DNA of 64,000 bases from Paenibacillus pasadenensis DSM 19293 (GCF_000422485.1 NZ_AULW01000001.1:1-64000); one strand, 5' to 3'. Numbered from the stretch's first letter, positions 16,324 to 26,615 are shown. Notes: generated from the letters alone by a model not told the origin. Numbers and translations are program-made.

Positions 16324-17403
16324 TTGAGCCCTTCTTCCCCCATGCCCTCCGGGCAGCAGAACGACGGCCGCAAAGCGCTGTGGCTCGCCGTCCTGTTCAT
16401 CCTCATCGCCGCCGCCGGCCTGACCTACATCAAGTGGTGGCCCTACTACGGCAAGGCGATCAAGGCGATCACCGAGCATACGATTGGCAGCTCGATCCTG
16501 ACCGGCGGCCAGGAAGCGATTCCGAATCCTTCCTGGCAGTCCGCATGGGACTATGCCGTCGTCTACTATAAAGCCGTATGGAAAGCCGCCGTATTCGGCA
16601 TCCTGCTCGGCTCGCTCGTGCAGGTGCTGCTGCCCGCGAACTGGCTTATGCGCGTGCTCGGCCAGCGCACGTTCCGCAGCACCGTATGGGGCGGCGTCGC
16701 CTCGCTGCCCGGCATGATGTGCTCCTGCTGCGCCGCGCCGATCGCCGCCGGCCTGCGCAAGAAAAACGTCTCCGTCGGAGCCGCGCTCGCGTTCTGGCTC
16801 GGCAATCCGCTGCTCAATCCGGCGACGCTGATCTTCATGTTCTTCGTGCTCGGCTGGGACTTCACGCTGCTGCGCCTCGCCTTCGGCCTGGCGATCACGT
16901 TCGGCGTCAGCTACTTGGCGAACCGCTTCGCGGGAGACGCGTCCGTCTCCGAGGACAAGCTGCCGGCCGAGGCGCTCGCTCCAGCCCAGGCGGACGACCG
17001 GCCGTTCCTCGTCCGCTGGGGACGCAGCCTCGGCACGATGCTGCTGAACGTCATCCCGGCGTACATCCTCGCCGTGCTGCTGCTCGGCGCCGCGCGCGCC
17101 TGGCTGTTCCCGACGCTCGGCGAAGGAGCCGGCACGACGGTGCTGGCGCTGATCCTGTTCGCGATCGCGGGCACGCTGTTCGTCATTCCGACGGCGGCGG
17201 AAATTCCGATCGTACAGTCGTTCCTGTCGCTCGGCTACGGCGGCGCGGCCGCCGGCGCCCTGCTCGTCACGCTGCCGACGGTCAGCCTGCCCTCGCTGCT
17301 CATGCTGCGCCGCGCCTTCCCGGCGCGCGTGCTCTGGCTCGTGTTCGGCTCCGTCGTCGCGTCCGGCCTCTTGAGCGGGCTGATCGGCGCGTTCCTGTTC
17401 TAA
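16324..17403 (+). CDS. Permease of the ArsP/DUF318 (UPF0718) type
   Basis: A 359-residue membrane protein with about eight helices. The motif GMMCSCCAAPIAAGLRKK (Cys133, Cys135, Cys136) is the metal/metalloid-contacting element of the ArsP_1 family, and a second half-repeat carries IPTAAEIPIVQSFL. A TTG start is chosen because AGGAGG ends 10 bases upstream; an ATG 18 bp later has no suitable site. It is divergent from selD. Family members export organoarsenicals or other metal(loid)s; a selenium link is inferred from location only. Confidence 0.8.
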   Translation: MSPSSPMPSGQQNDGRKALWLAVLFILIAAAGLTYIKWWPYYGKAIKAITEHTIGSSILTGGQEAIPNPSWQSAWDYAVVYYKAVWKAAVFGILLGSLVQVLLPANWLMRVLGQRTFRSTVWGGVASLPGMMCSCCAAPIAAGLRKKNVSVGAALAFWLGNPLLNPATLIFMFFVLGWDFTLLRLAFGLAITFGVSYLANRFAGDASVSEDKLPAEALAPAQADDRPFLVRWGRSLGTMLLNVIPAYILAVLLLGAARAWLFPTLGEGAGTTVLALILFAIAGTLFVIPTAAEIPIVQSFLSLGYGGAAAGALLVTLPTVSLPSLLMLRRAFPARVLWLVFGSVVASGLLSGLIGAFLF

Positions 17404-17414
17404 TCGGCTGCATG

Positions 17415-17462
17415 TAAAAAAAGACGGAAGCCCGGCTGCGGCCGGAAGCTTCCGTCTTTTTT
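17415..17462. terminator. Bidirectional intrinsic terminator
   Basis: AAAAAAAGACGGAAGC pairs with GCTTCCGTCTTTTTT across a GC-rich interior, separating two convergent genes. Confidence 0.85.
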
Positions 17463-17493
17463 ATTTCGAGTAGGGATCAGGCCATCCCGACGC

Positions 17494-18297
17494 TCAGCCG
17501 CCGTCCGGCTCCAGGCAGGCGGCCGCTTCGCTGCGCTTTTCCCGAGCGAGGCGGCCGAGCAGCCGTACGACGACGATGAACAGCGCGAGGGCGAACAGCA
17601 CTGATGCAAAAGGATGCTCCGGCAACGCCATATAGCCGAACATCGGCCCCATCAGGCCGCCCATCGCGCCGCCGAGCAGACCTTCCAGCGCCGGCGCGGC
17701 TCCGTGGCGGCTGCCCGCCGCATAGCCGGCCCAGGCTGCGGCGGCTCCCGCGCCGATCGCAGGAAGCGTGAACTGGCCGAGCAGCACCGACAGGATCGTG
17801 CCGCCGGCCAGTCCGGCCGCCATCGAAAAGCCCATGCAGCACATCATGAGCGGCATCTCGGCCGGCCGCTCCATGTATCGCAGCCGCAGCATCTGGCGGA
17901 TCGTCAAGGCGCCGATCAGCAGCAGCGCCAAGATTTCGAACACGGCCGCAGCGAGCGGCCAGCCCTGCAGCGGCGCCTGCAGCCCGCCGCCCGCCGTTCC
18001 ACCGCCGTGACTCATGCCATGGCTGGCGGGAGCCGAATCCGGAGCCGGCGCTTGCTGCACGGCTACAACCTGGGTCGTCTGCCGGATCGGATCGGCGCCG
18101 GCCGCTTTCGCCGTCCCCGCCATCCCGGCCGATCCGCAGCCGAGGGCGAGCCAAAGCAGCAAGCCCGCCGCGGCGGCGATCAGCCCTTTTGCGGCAGCGC
18201 GGACAGCCATGCCGCGCCGATGCTCCGGCAGCCGTCCGTCTGCGGCTTGTCCCGCGTCGGCGGCTGTCCGTCTCGGGGCGGCAATCCTTTTTCGCAT
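17494..18297 (-). CDS. Hypothetical multi-pass membrane protein
   Basis: About 267 residues, with ATG placed after GAGGAGGGAATGGG. A roughly 35-residue basic region precedes one helix (GLIAAAAGLLLWLALGC) and then a small extracytoplasmic segment with SHGMSHGGG. Four or so further helices follow: AAVFEILALLLIGAL, MMCCMGFSMAAGLAGGTILSV, glycine-rich ALEGLLGGAMGGLMGPMFGYMAL, and FASVLFALALFIVVV. His/Met-rich and Met-Cys stretches hint at a metal contact but no family is recognised. It is a single-gene unit ending at a terminator. Confidence 0.7.
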   Translation of the reverse strand: MRKRIAAPRRTAADAGQAADGRLPEHRRGMAVRAAAKGLIAAAAGLLLWLALGCGSAGMAGTAKAAGADPIRQTTQVVAVQQAPAPDSAPASHGMSHGGGTAGGGLQAPLQGWPLAAAVFEILALLLIGALTIRQMLRLRYMERPAEMPLMMCCMGFSMAAGLAGGTILSVLLGQFTLPAIGAGAAAAWAGYAAGSRHGAAPALEGLLGGAMGGLMGPMFGYMALPEHPFASVLFALALFIVVVRLLGRLAREKRSEAAACLEPDGG

Positions 18298-18416
18298 CCC
18301 ATTCCCTCCTCTGGCCCGGTGAGCGAAGTCCATCTCTCATCTGTATGAACCTTGAGGCGGGGCTAGAAGCGGTCGGCGTCCTTTCCAGTTCCTGGTCTTC
18401 CCAAACGTACGTTCCC

Positions 18417-18425
18417 TGTTATACT
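18417..18425 (+). promoter_or_regulatory. Extended -10 promoter for the NucB-like gene
   Basis: TGTTATACT fits an extended -10 element 44 bp before the start codon; no clear -35 is seen. The ribosome binding site is CAGGAGGACGACC. Confidence 0.45.
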
Positions 18426-18469
18426 GGAGACAAGCTCCGTACAGGAGAGAACCGACCAGGAGGACGACC

Positions 18470-18922
18470 ATGACCCGCACCGACAGACGACCGCTTCGCC
18501 TGCTCTTCTCCCTGCTCGCCGCGCTGCTGCTGGCGGCGCTGCTCGGCGGCTGCTCGTTCGAGCTCAAGCTGCCGCAGCCATCCGCCGCGCCCTCCGGCCA
18601 TGACGCGACGATTTATTTCCCGTCCGAGCGGTATCCCGATACGGCCGAGCATATCCGAGCCGCGATCGCCGCCGGCGCCTCGGCCATCTGCACGATCGAC
18701 CGGGACGGAGCGGACGCCAACCGCCGCGAGTCGCTCCAGGGCATCCCGACGCGCAAGAAATACGACCGGGACGAGTGGCCGATGGCGATGTGCCGCGAAG
18801 GCGGAGCCGGCGCGGATGTCGCCTACGTCAAGTCCTCCGACAACCGCGGCGCCGGCTCCTGGATCGGCAACCAGCTGCGGGGCTACGAGGACGGGACGCG
18901 CATCCGCTTCGTCGTGCCTTGA
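18470..18922 (+). CDS. nucB: Secreted DNA nuclease of the NucB type (lipoprotein)
   Basis: 150 residues. A signal with lipobox LGGC (Cys28) suggests membrane anchoring, whereas Bacillus NucB is released. The mature domain carries the NucB signature blocks: [30 protein letters not shown] (77-87), [12 protein letters not shown] (98-108) and [14 protein letters not shown] (123-136). NucB is a sporulation-associated, metal-independent deoxyribonuclease that degrades extracellular or mother-cell DNA. It stands alone. Confidence 0.9.
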   Translation: MTRTDRRPLRLLFSLLAALLLAALLGGCSFELKLPQPSAAPSGHDATIYFPSERYPDTAEHIRAAIAAGASAICTIDRDGADANRRESLQGIPTRKKYDRDEWPMAMCREGGAGADVAYVKSSDNRGAGSWIGNQLRGYEDGTRIRFVVP

Positions 18923-19012
18923 CCCATGGCGCCGCGGCCCGGATCGAGCCGCATCCGGCGCCGGCCGCGACGCTCCGGCGCAGCTCGAGCGATCTGCTTC
19001 CGCCGGTCCAAA

Positions 19013-19063
19013 TGCAAAAAGCCCGCTCCGTCCGACTAGTCGGATGAAGCGGGCTTTTTGCCG
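19013..19063. terminator. Bidirectional intrinsic terminator
   Basis: CAAAAAGCCCGCT and AGCGGGCTTTTTG flank an inner CCGACTAGTCGG palindrome, between the convergent nucB and amino-acid transporter genes. Confidence 0.85.
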
Positions 19064-19076
19064 CTGAAGCCTCGTT

Positions 19077-19797
<721 letters not shown>

Positions 19798-19805
<8 letters not shown>

Positions 19806-21249
19806 GGCGCACCTTCCTTTCCATGCGCTCCGCCAGCTTCGTCAGCGCGATGATGACGATCAGGTAGAGCACCATGACCGTCGTCCAGATCGTGAACGAC
19901 TCGAACGTGCGGGCGATGATGATCTTGCCGGACTGGGTCAGCTCGACGAGGCCGATGACCGACAGGATCGACGTATCCTTGAGCGTGATGACCATCTGGT
20001 TGATGAAAGACGGCACCATGACGCGGATCGCCTGCGGCAGGATGATCTTGCGCATCGCCTTGCCGTAAGGCAGGCCGAGCGAGCGCGCCGCCTCCATCTG
20101 GCCGCGGTCGATCGACTGGATGCCGCCGCGGATGATCTCGGTCACGTACGCGCCGGCGTTGAGGCTGAGCGTCAGGATCGCCGCCAGGAACAGCGGCATC
20201 GTGAAGCCGAACGCCTGCGGGATGCCGAAGTAGATGAAGAAGGCCAGCACGATGAGCGGGATGCCGCGGAACACGTCGACGTACACCGTCGCCACGCCTC
20301 GCAGGAAGCGGCTGCCGCCGACCTTCATGAAGGCGAACAGCAAGCCGAGCAGGAAGGCGAAAAACAGCGAGACGATCGTATACAGGAGCGTTTTGCCCAG
20401 CCCTTCAAGTAAGTACGGCAGCGACTCGGTGATCAGGTTCCAGCCGCCTCCGCTCGCCTGCTGCGCGCCCTCGCCCAGATAGGCTTCCTGAATGCGGGCA
20501 TGCTCGCCGCTGTTTTTCAGGTTGGCGAGGCCGTCGTTGAACATGCGCAGCAGCTCGGCGTTCTGCCCCTTGCGCACGGCGAAGCCGTAGGAAGCTCCGG
20601 CCACCTTCTCCTCGTCAGTCAGCTGCAGCCCGTTGCCCTGCTGGATGCCGTAGGCGATGACCGGAAAATCGTCGAAGCACGCGACCGAATTGCCGCCTTT
20701 GACATCGTCGTACATCTGCGCCGAGTCGTCGAACGGCACGATCGTGAAGCCATACTCGCCGGCGATCGACTCCGCGTAGCGGTAGCCCTCGGTTCCGGTC
20801 TTGACGGCGACCTTCTTGCCCCGCAGATCCTCGTACGTCCGCGTCTGGCTGTCGTTCTCGCGCACCGCCATGATGACGCCGGAGTCGAAGTACGGCTCCG
20901 AAAAATCGAACTTGAGCTTGCGCTCGTCCGTGATGCTCATGCCGGCGATGACGCCGTCCACCTGGCCGGACTCCAGCGCCTGCACGGCGGCATTGAAGCC
21001 GAGCGGCTTGATCTCGTAGCGGAAGCCTTGATCGCGGGCGATCGCCTCCATCAGATCCATGTCGATGCCGACGAACTTGCCGCTCGCATCCTGGAACTCG
21101 AACGGCGCGAATGTGACGTCCGTTCCGATCTGATACACCTTGCCGGCGGCCGGCTCCGACGCCGAAGCGGTTCCGGTCCATCCGGCCGCGCCCGTCACCG
21201 TCAGGATCAGGAGCAGCCATGCCAGCCCAAGCGCGCGAATCGTTCTCAT
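19798..21249 (-). CDS. Fused amino-acid binding protein and ABC permease
   Basis: 483 residues combining two usually separate subunits. Residues 1-30 are a signal peptide. Residues about 38-260 form an SBP_bac_3 domain ([45 protein letters not shown]). From about 285 a HisM/GlnP-type permease follows with EAA-like [23 protein letters not shown] follows AAGGGAGGTCACT. Because the permease is encoded once, a homodimer would display two tethered binding domains. Confidence 0.92.
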
Positions 21250-21365
21250 AGTGACCTCCCTTGATGTGTCAACTCCGATGTTTGTTACCCACCAAAAGAA
21301 CTTTCGTAACAGGCTGAGCTCCATTCGATGGCGGAGGCGGTTGTTCGATTAGAATATCCAGATCG

Positions 21366-21409
21366 AAAAAAGGGATTCCCGTCCGGCGTGATGCCGGGCA
21401 GAAATCCCT
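21366..21409 (-). terminator. Intrinsic terminator
   Basis: On the minus strand AGGGATTTCTGCCCGGC pairs with GCCGGACGGGAATCCCT and is followed by TTTTTC. It terminates the transcript of the phosphodiester-glycosidase-like gene, 3' of the repeat tract at 21430. Confidence 0.8.
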
Positions 21410-21429
21410 GGCTTGCAAGTCCAGCCGCG

Positions 21430-21650
21430 CTCAGGAGGCGGAGCAGTGGGGCATGGCGAGGCCGCCTAGCGGCAGACCCGCACGAGCAGCGCTCAGTAGG
21501 CGGAGGAGCGATCGAGCAAGGCGAGGCCGCCTAGCGGACCTGCGCGTGCAGAAAATACAAGAATTCCGCAAGGCGAGGCCGCCTAGCGGACCTGCGCGTG
21601 CAGCGAGTGCGGGATCGAGCCAGGCGAGGCCGCCTAACGGACTCGTACGA
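21430..21650. repeat. Tandem duplications of a gene 3' end
   Basis: GGCGAGGCCGCCTA recurs at 21455, 21520, 21572 and 21623 (spacings 65, 52 and 51), usually followed by GCGGACCTGCGCGTGCAG. The last copy overlaps the stop codon region of the minus-strand gene ending at 21634, so the tract looks like successive copies of that 3' end trailing downstream. CCGC-CTA-GCGG within each copy can form a small hairpin. Confidence 0.75.
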
Positions 21651-22968
21651 GCAGCGCGTTGCTGAGCAGGCGTCCCGGGCGGGTGAGGTAGCTGCCGTTG
21701 TAATAAAGGCCGCTCGATGCGCCGCCGTCGAGGTTCATCGCCTGCCAAGCGCCCGCCGCCTTCATGATCGAGGCGAGCTGCGGAATCGTCGCGCCGCCGA
21801 CGGTGAGCAGCAGCAGCTCGTGTTCCTTCGTCAGGCCGAGCGCGCTGCGCGCCCCGCCGCCCGTCAGGATTTTCGGATCGCGGAAGCCTTCCGTCTTCGG
21901 ATCGAGCTTCGTCTCGCCGTTCACGAGCAGACGCGGACCGGCCTGGAGCGCGCCGTCAATGTCCTCGCCGATCCGCTCCGCGAAGTCGAGGCCCGGCAGC
22001 AGCTCGGCCAGATGGTTGGCGTCGTAGGTGAACACCGTCTTTTTGTCGCCGCTGCTCTTGTACAGCATGCTGCCGCCGTTGAACAGATAGCCGTACGGGT
22101 TTTTGACGGCGCCGTCGGTGTAGGCGTCGAAAAACGTGCCGTTCACGGCGAGCAGCGCTCCGCCGCGCCGCGCGATGGAGGCGAGCTCCTCGGTGCTGCC
22201 GATTTTGTCCTTGGCCGCCGCCACCTCCAGATCGACCCGCGGGTCGAGCAGCGACACGGTCGCCAGCTGGACGGAGAAGCTGCGGCCGGCTGCCCGGATC
22301 GTCCGGCTCTCGACCTTAACCGGCTTGCGGGCCAGACTGACCGAGCCGCGCGGAGCGACGGGCACGCGAAGCTGCGCTTCCCCTTTGCCGAGCACGATCG
22401 AGCCGGAGGACGGCTCCTGCTTCACGCTCACGCCGAACCGCTCGATCAGCAGCCGCACCGGCACATAGGCCGTTCCTCCGTCGAGGAAAGGCGCACGCGC
22501 CAGCGCGAAGCTCTCACCGCCGGAGCGGGCCGTCTTCGAGCCGATCGTGACGGTCGCGCTCCTCTCCTGCTCCGCGATCGAGGCCGTCTTTGACGCCGCG
22601 TCCCAAGCGACGCTCAGGCCGGGCAGCTGCTTGACCGCGCGCAGCGGCACATAGCTGGAGCCTTCCTCAGCGTAAGCGAATGTTTTTTCGGCGGCGGCGG
22701 CAGGCGCCGCGCCCAGGACGAGGGCGGGCAGCATGCTCGCGGCGACCGCGGCGGCGATCATTTTAGCGGCGCTATGCGCCTTGCTGGCGGCGCTATGCGC
22801 CTTGCTGGCGGCGCCATGCGCCTTGCTGGCGGCGCCATGCGCCTTGCTGGCGGCGCCATGCGCCTTACTGGCGGCGCCATGCGCCTTACTGGCGGCGCCA
22901 TGCGCCTTACTGGCGGCGCTATGCGCCTTACTGGCGGCGCTTTGCGCCTTACTGGGTAATCGGTTCAT
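21634..22968 (-). CDS. Secreted protein with copper-amine-oxidase-like N domain and phosphodiester glycosidase domain
   Basis: 444 residues. Residues 5-67 are nine near-identical heptads (SKAHGAA type). A hydrophobic signal-like segment follows at 69-90 ([17 protein letters not shown]). Residues about 98-200 resemble the CuAO_N1 wall-protein domain ([15 protein letters not shown]). Residues about 245-444 form a NAGPA/DUF2233 domain with [10 protein letters not shown] and [18 protein letters not shown] at 22968 has GAAGGAG upstream; Met70 would skip the heptads but lacks a site. A long repeat ahead of a signal sequence is abnormal. Confidence 0.8.
   Translation of the reverse strand: MNRLPSKAQSAASKAHSAASKAHGAASKAHGAASKAHGAASKAHGAASKAHGAASKAHSAASKAHSAAKMIAAAVAASMLPALVLGAAPAAAAEKTFAYAEEGSSYVPLRAVKQLPGLSVAWDAASKTASIAEQERSATVTIGSKTARSGGESFALARAPFLDGGTAYVPVRLLIERFGVSVKQEPSSGSIVLGKGEAQLRVPVAPRGSVSLARKPVKVESRTIRAAGRSFSVQLATVSLLDPRVDLEVAAAKDKIGSTEELASIARRGGALLAVNGTFFDAYTDGAVKNPYGYLFNGGSMLYKSSGDKKTVFTYDANHLAELLPGLDFAERIGEDIDGALQAGPRLLVNGETKLDPKTEGFRDPKILTGGGARSALGLTKEHELLLLTVGGATIPQLASIMKAAGAWQAMNLDGGASSGLYYNGSYLTRPGRLLSNALLVRVR
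22770..22957. repeat. 21-bp in-frame repeats encoding heptads
   Basis: About nine copies of a 21-bp unit containing GGCGC-CAT-GCGCC or GGCGC-TAT-GCGCC hairpins lie inside the 5' coding end of the minus-strand gene. Copies differ mainly at a C/T in the loop and at TTGCTGG versus TTACTGG. Confidence 0.9.
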
Positions 22969-23126
22969 TTCGGTCCAAGCTCCTTCTCGACATCGTGAAA
23001 TCGTGGAATGGCATGCATCCTAACGATATCGGCCGCTGCCTCCGTCGACGTTAGCTTGCGGCGATGCGGCGGCGTCCGGCTCGCCTGCTCGCTTATCGCA
23101 CTCCGAGCCGAATGCCGCTCGGCCCC

Positions 23127-23563
23127 ATCCAAGGCACATTTCTGCCCTGGATCCTCAAATTCCGGCCGCCCATCCGAATCCAAGGCACATTTCTGCCTTG
23201 GATCCCCAAATTCCGGCCGCCCGCCCAATCCAAGGCACATTTCTGCCTTGGATCCTCAAAATCCGGCCCGATCAGCCCCATCCAAGGCACATTTCTGCCT
23301 TGGATCCCCAAATTCCGGCCGCCCGGCCCAATCCAAGGCACATTTCTGCCCTGGATCCGCGAATCCCGGCCGATCGGTCCCATCCAAGGCACATTTCTGC
23401 CTTGGATCCCCAAATTCCGGCCGCCCATCCGAATCCAAGGCACATTTCTGCCCTGGATCCTCAAATTCCGGCCGCTCGGCCCCATCCAAGGCACATTTCT
23501 GCCTTGGATCCGCAAAATCCCGGCCGCTCGGCCCCATCCAAGGCACATTCCTGCCCCGGATCC
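23127..23563. repeat. 51-bp tandem array of palindromic units (array 2)
   Basis: Nine copies of a core beginning ATCCAAGGCACATTTCTGCC (often completed by TTGGATCC) start at 23127, 23178, 23228, 23280, 23331, 23382, 23433, 23484 and 23536, spaced 50-52 and mostly 51 bp. The core folds as ATCCAAGGCA-CATTTC-TGCCTTGGAT. Inter-core segments of about 23 bp are related versions of CAAATTCCGGCCGCCC, so they are not CRISPR spacers. The array fills the gap downstream of miaB and upstream of the next minus-strand gene. It shares period and hairpin core with array 1. Confidence 0.92.
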
Positions 23564-23721
23564 TCATAATCCCGGCCGCTCGGCCGAAGCCGGCCGTCTC
23601 CCTCCCATCGGCCGGCTGCAACGAGCAAAAAAGCCCTCTTCCGCGGATCGAAATCGCACGGAAGAGGACTTCGCCCCAACTTTTCCCCGCCGCCAACTCG
23701 GCAAGACCGCCAGGACGCGGA

Positions 23722-25305
23722 TCAGACCGCTTCCGCCGCGTCGCCGACCAGCTCGCCGCGGACATGCCAGCTATGCGCCTCGGTCACCTTGACCTGGACG
23801 AGCCGGCCGACCAGCGAGCGCGGACCGTCCAGATGGACCAGCTTGTTCGTGCGCGTGCGGCCGGAGAGGACGTCCGGGCGGGTCTTGCTCTCGCCCTCGA
23901 CGAGCACCTCGACCGTCTGCCCGACCATCGCCTCGTTCGCCTCGCGCCCGAGGACGGCCAGCAGGTCGTTGAGCCGGCGGAGACGTTCTTTTTTGACCGC
24001 TTCCGGCACGTTGTCCTCCATCCCCGCCGCCGGCGTGCCGGCGCGCGGAGAGTAGATGAACGTATAGGCGGAATCGAAGCGGACCTCGCGCACGAGCGAC
24101 ATCGTCTCCTCGAACTGCTCGTTCGTCTCGCCGGGGAAGCCGACGATGATGTCGCTCGTCAGCGACGCGCCCGGGATGGCCGCCTTGATCTTGCGCACGA
24201 GCTCCAAGTAGGACTCGCGCGTATACTTGCGGCTCATCCGCTTCAGCACCTCGGTGCTGCCGGACTGCACCGGCAAATGGATATGCTCCGCCAGATTGCC
24301 GCCTTGGGCGAGCACCTGTATGAGCCGGTCGTCGAAATCGCGCGGATGCGAGGTCGTGAAGCGGACGCGCGGCACCGCGATCCGCGAGATGTCGTGCATG
24401 AGGTCGCCAAAGCGGTACGTCCGGTCCTCGAAATCCTTGCCGTAGGCGTTGACGTTCTGCCCGAGCAGCGTAATCTCCTGAAAGCCCTGGCGAGCCAGCT
24501 CGCGCACCTCGGCCAGCACGTCCTCGGGCCGGCGGCTGCGCTCCTTGCCCCGGGTATAGGGGACGATGCAGTACGTGCAGAACTTGTCGCAGCCGTACAT
24601 GATGTTCACCCAAGCGCGCAGCCCTTCCCGCTTCTTGGGCAGGTTCTCGATGATGTCGCCTTCCTTGGACCAGACCTCCACGACGAGCTCGCGGCTATGC
24701 GCCGCATCCCGCAGCAGCTCGGGCAGCCGGTGGATGTTGTGCGTGCCGAAGACGAGGTCGACGAACGCATGCTTCTGCAGGATGCGGCTGACGACCGTCT
24801 CCTCCTGCGACATGCAGCCGCAGACGCCGAGCAGCAGCCCGGGCCGCTCGGTCTTGAGCTTCTTCAAATGGCCGAGCTCGCCGAACACTTTGTCCTCCGC
24901 GTTCTCGCGGATCGCGCAGGTGTTGAGCAGGATGACGTCCGCCTGCGCATACTCGTCCGCCTGCTCGTAGCCCATCGCCTCGAACATGCCGCGCATGACC
25001 TCGGTGTCGTGCTCGTTCATCTGGCAGCCGTAGGTGCGGATATGATAGCTCTTGCCGCGGCCGAAGCCGGCCATGTCTTCCGGGATGCCGAAGCCGCGGT
25101 GCACCTCGACCTCCTGCTTGCCGCGCTTCTTCTCGTCGCGATGCGAAGGAGCGCTGCTGACCTGGATCGTGCGCCCGTTGATCCGATAGGCTGTCTTTCC
25201 GTCTTCTTCCCGGATGATCTTGGCGGTCGAAAAGTCAAAATACTTGGCATAGTCCTTCGCTTCTCCGGCCGTCGCGCCGGATCGATTCGAGCTGTCGCGT
25301 TCCAT
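23722..25305 (-). CDS. miaB: tRNA-2-methylthio-N6-dimethylallyladenosine synthase MiaB
   Basis: A 527-residue radical SAM methylthiotransferase acting on i6A37 of tRNA. The auxiliary cluster cysteines are Cys94 (CQMNEHD), Cys130 and Cys164. The radical SAM motif CxxxCxxC is Cys239, Cys243 and Cys246 (CDKFCTYC). A C-terminal TRAM domain has [14 protein letters not shown]. An N-terminal extension of about 85 residues is typical of Bacillales MiaB. ATG follows AAGGGAGAACTGAACC. Confidence 0.96.
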   Translation of the reverse strand: MERDSSNRSGATAGEAKDYAKYFDFSTAKIIREEDGKTAYRINGRTIQVSSAPSHRDEKKRGKQEVEVHRGFGIPEDMAGFGRGKSYHIRTYGCQMNEHDTEVMRGMFEAMGYEQADEYAQADVILLNTCAIRENAEDKVFGELGHLKKLKTERPGLLLGVCGCMSQEETVVSRILQKHAFVDLVFGTHNIHRLPELLRDAAHSRELVVEVWSKEGDIIENLPKKREGLRAWVNIMYGCDKFCTYCIVPYTRGKERSRRPEDVLAEVRELARQGFQEITLLGQNVNAYGKDFEDRTYRFGDLMHDISRIAVPRVRFTTSHPRDFDDRLIQVLAQGGNLAEHIHLPVQSGSTEVLKRMSRKYTRESYLELVRKIKAAIPGASLTSDIIVGFPGETNEQFEETMSLVREVRFDSAYTFIYSPRAGTPAAGMEDNVPEAVKKERLRRLNDLLAVLGREANEAMVGQTVEVLVEGESKTRPDVLSGRTRTNKLVHLDGPRSLVGRLVQVKVTEAHSWHVRGELVGDAAEAV

Positions 25306-25366
25306 GGTTCAGTTCTCCCTTCTGGAAATCAAGCATTCGCCGGCAGAGCTTCTCTGCGAGCGGCGA

Positions 25367-26467
25367 TCAGGAAAAGACGAGGCGCAGCTGCACGACCTCG
25401 GAGCGGCTGCCCAGGCGGATCGGCGGTCCCCAGAAGCCGAAGCCCGAGGTGACGACGGACGTCATCTGCTCCTTGCGCAGCACGCCCCAGTCGTTCTCGT
25501 AGATCGCGCCCGTGATCAGATGGCCCGGAGCAATCTGGCCGCGATGCGTATGGCCCGACACCATCAGGTCGATGCCGCTGCGCGCGGCGATGTCCAGCTC
25601 GTACGGCTGGTGATCCAGCAGGAGGAGCGGCTTCGACGGATCGGCCTGCGCGGCCAGCTCCGCGAGCGGCGCCCGGTCCTGCTCGGTGCGGTCCTTGCGG
25701 CCGATCAGCGTCAGCTTGTCCTCGATCGTCACGACCTCGTCGTACAGCACCTGCATGCCGCTCGCTTCGAGCGACTCGATGATGCGCTCCGTCGGGCCGT
25801 CGAACTTGTCATGGTTGCCGAGCGTCGCATAGACGCCGTACGGAGCTTGGATCCTGGCGAGGATCTCGCCGATGCCGCTGCTCTCGTACAGCTCGAGATC
25901 GTCGTCGATGATGTCTCCCGGGAACAGCACGAGATCCGGCTGCAGCTTCTCGATCTCCCGCACGAGACGCTCGGCGTGGGCCGGACCGGAAAGCAAGCCG
26001 AAATGCATGTCCGCCGCCATGACGACGTTCAGCTCCTCGAGCCCTCCCGCCGGCTTGTCGACGCGCACCTCATAGGTGCGGACGACCGGGCTGTACGCTT
26101 GGTACGAGCCGAAGGCGAGCAGGCCGAGCAGCACGGCCAGCGTGAGCGCTCCGCCCCATTTTTCCGCCCGATGGCGGGGAATCCGCGTAAGCCTCAGCAG
26201 AAGCAGCAGCAGCTGCGCGACCGGCAGCACCATGAGCAGCAGCGCGAACAGCGCGAGCCAGTACGAGCCGATGCGGCTGATCAGAGCTTGTTCGGGGAAA
26301 AAGCGCCCGAGAAAAAACGACAGCGCCAGAAACGACAGTCCGGCGATGTAAAGGACGCGGAACCAGGCGGCCGCGGCCGGCCTCAGCCAGCGCCAGCCGC
26401 TCCAGCCGACATACCAGACCAGCCCTCCGTAAAGAAGCAGAAAAACGATTCCAAGCATGATGTGCAC
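25367..26467 (-). CDS. Membrane metallophosphoesterase
   Basis: 366 residues. Residues 1-130 contain four or five membrane helices. The rest is a calcineurin-type phosphoesterase with AADMHFG, DLVLFPGDIIDDD, LGNHDKFDG, LLLDHQP and VSGHTHRGQ supplying the two-metal site. This YkuE/YaeI-like layout is found in lipid or nucleotide phosphoesterases at the membrane; the substrate is unknown. GTG at 26467 is chosen since AGGAG is about 11 bases upstream; ATG three codons later is the alternative. Confidence 0.82.
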   Translation of the reverse strand: MHIMLGIVFLLLYGGLVWYVGWSGWRWLRPAAAAWFRVLYIAGLSFLALSFFLGRFFPEQALISRIGSYWLALFALLLMVLPVAQLLLLLLRLTRIPRHRAEKWGGALTLAVLLGLLAFGSYQAYSPVVRTYEVRVDKPAGGLEELNVVMAADMHFGLLSGPAHAERLVREIEKLQPDLVLFPGDIIDDDLELYESSGIGEILARIQAPYGVYATLGNHDKFDGPTERIIESLEASGMQVLYDEVVTIEDKLTLIGRKDRTEQDRAPLAELAAQADPSKPLLLLDHQPYELDIAARSGIDLMVSGHTHRGQIAPGHLITGAIYENDWGVLRKEQMTSVVTSGFGFWGPPIRLGSRSEVVQLRLVFS

Positions 26468-26543
26468 CAGCTGCAGCTCTCCTTTGATCGCATGTTCTCC
26501 ATCTATCGTACAGGATCGGCGGAGGCGCGGTCAAAAAACGGGC

Positions 26544-26590
26544 TTGCAAAAACTAATACAATTAGTTAAAGTAAAGCTAATCGGATTAGC
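26544..26590 (+). promoter_or_regulatory. Promoter with two perfect TetR-type operators
   Basis: TTGCAA (26544-26549) and TAAAGT (26567-26572) are spaced 17 bp, a good sigma-A promoter. AACTAAT-ACA-ATTAGTT (26551-26567) is a perfect inverted repeat between the two boxes. GCTAAT-CGG-ATTAGC (26576-26590) is a second perfect one just downstream. Both share CTAAT/ATTAG half-sites, so one dimeric repressor could occupy both. Confidence 0.75.
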
Positions 26591-26615
26591 AAACCCCGAA
26601 ACGGAGGTTTTTCCC

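Noticed and set aside
23127-23563. CRISPR array
   Set aside because: About 28-bp repeats with about 23-bp intervals look CRISPR-like, but the intervals are near-copies of one another, and no cas genes are present.
23064-23792. Repeat proteins of the type IQGTFLPWIP or SKAHFCLGS
   Set aside because: These are translations of array 2 in several frames on both strands, without start signals.
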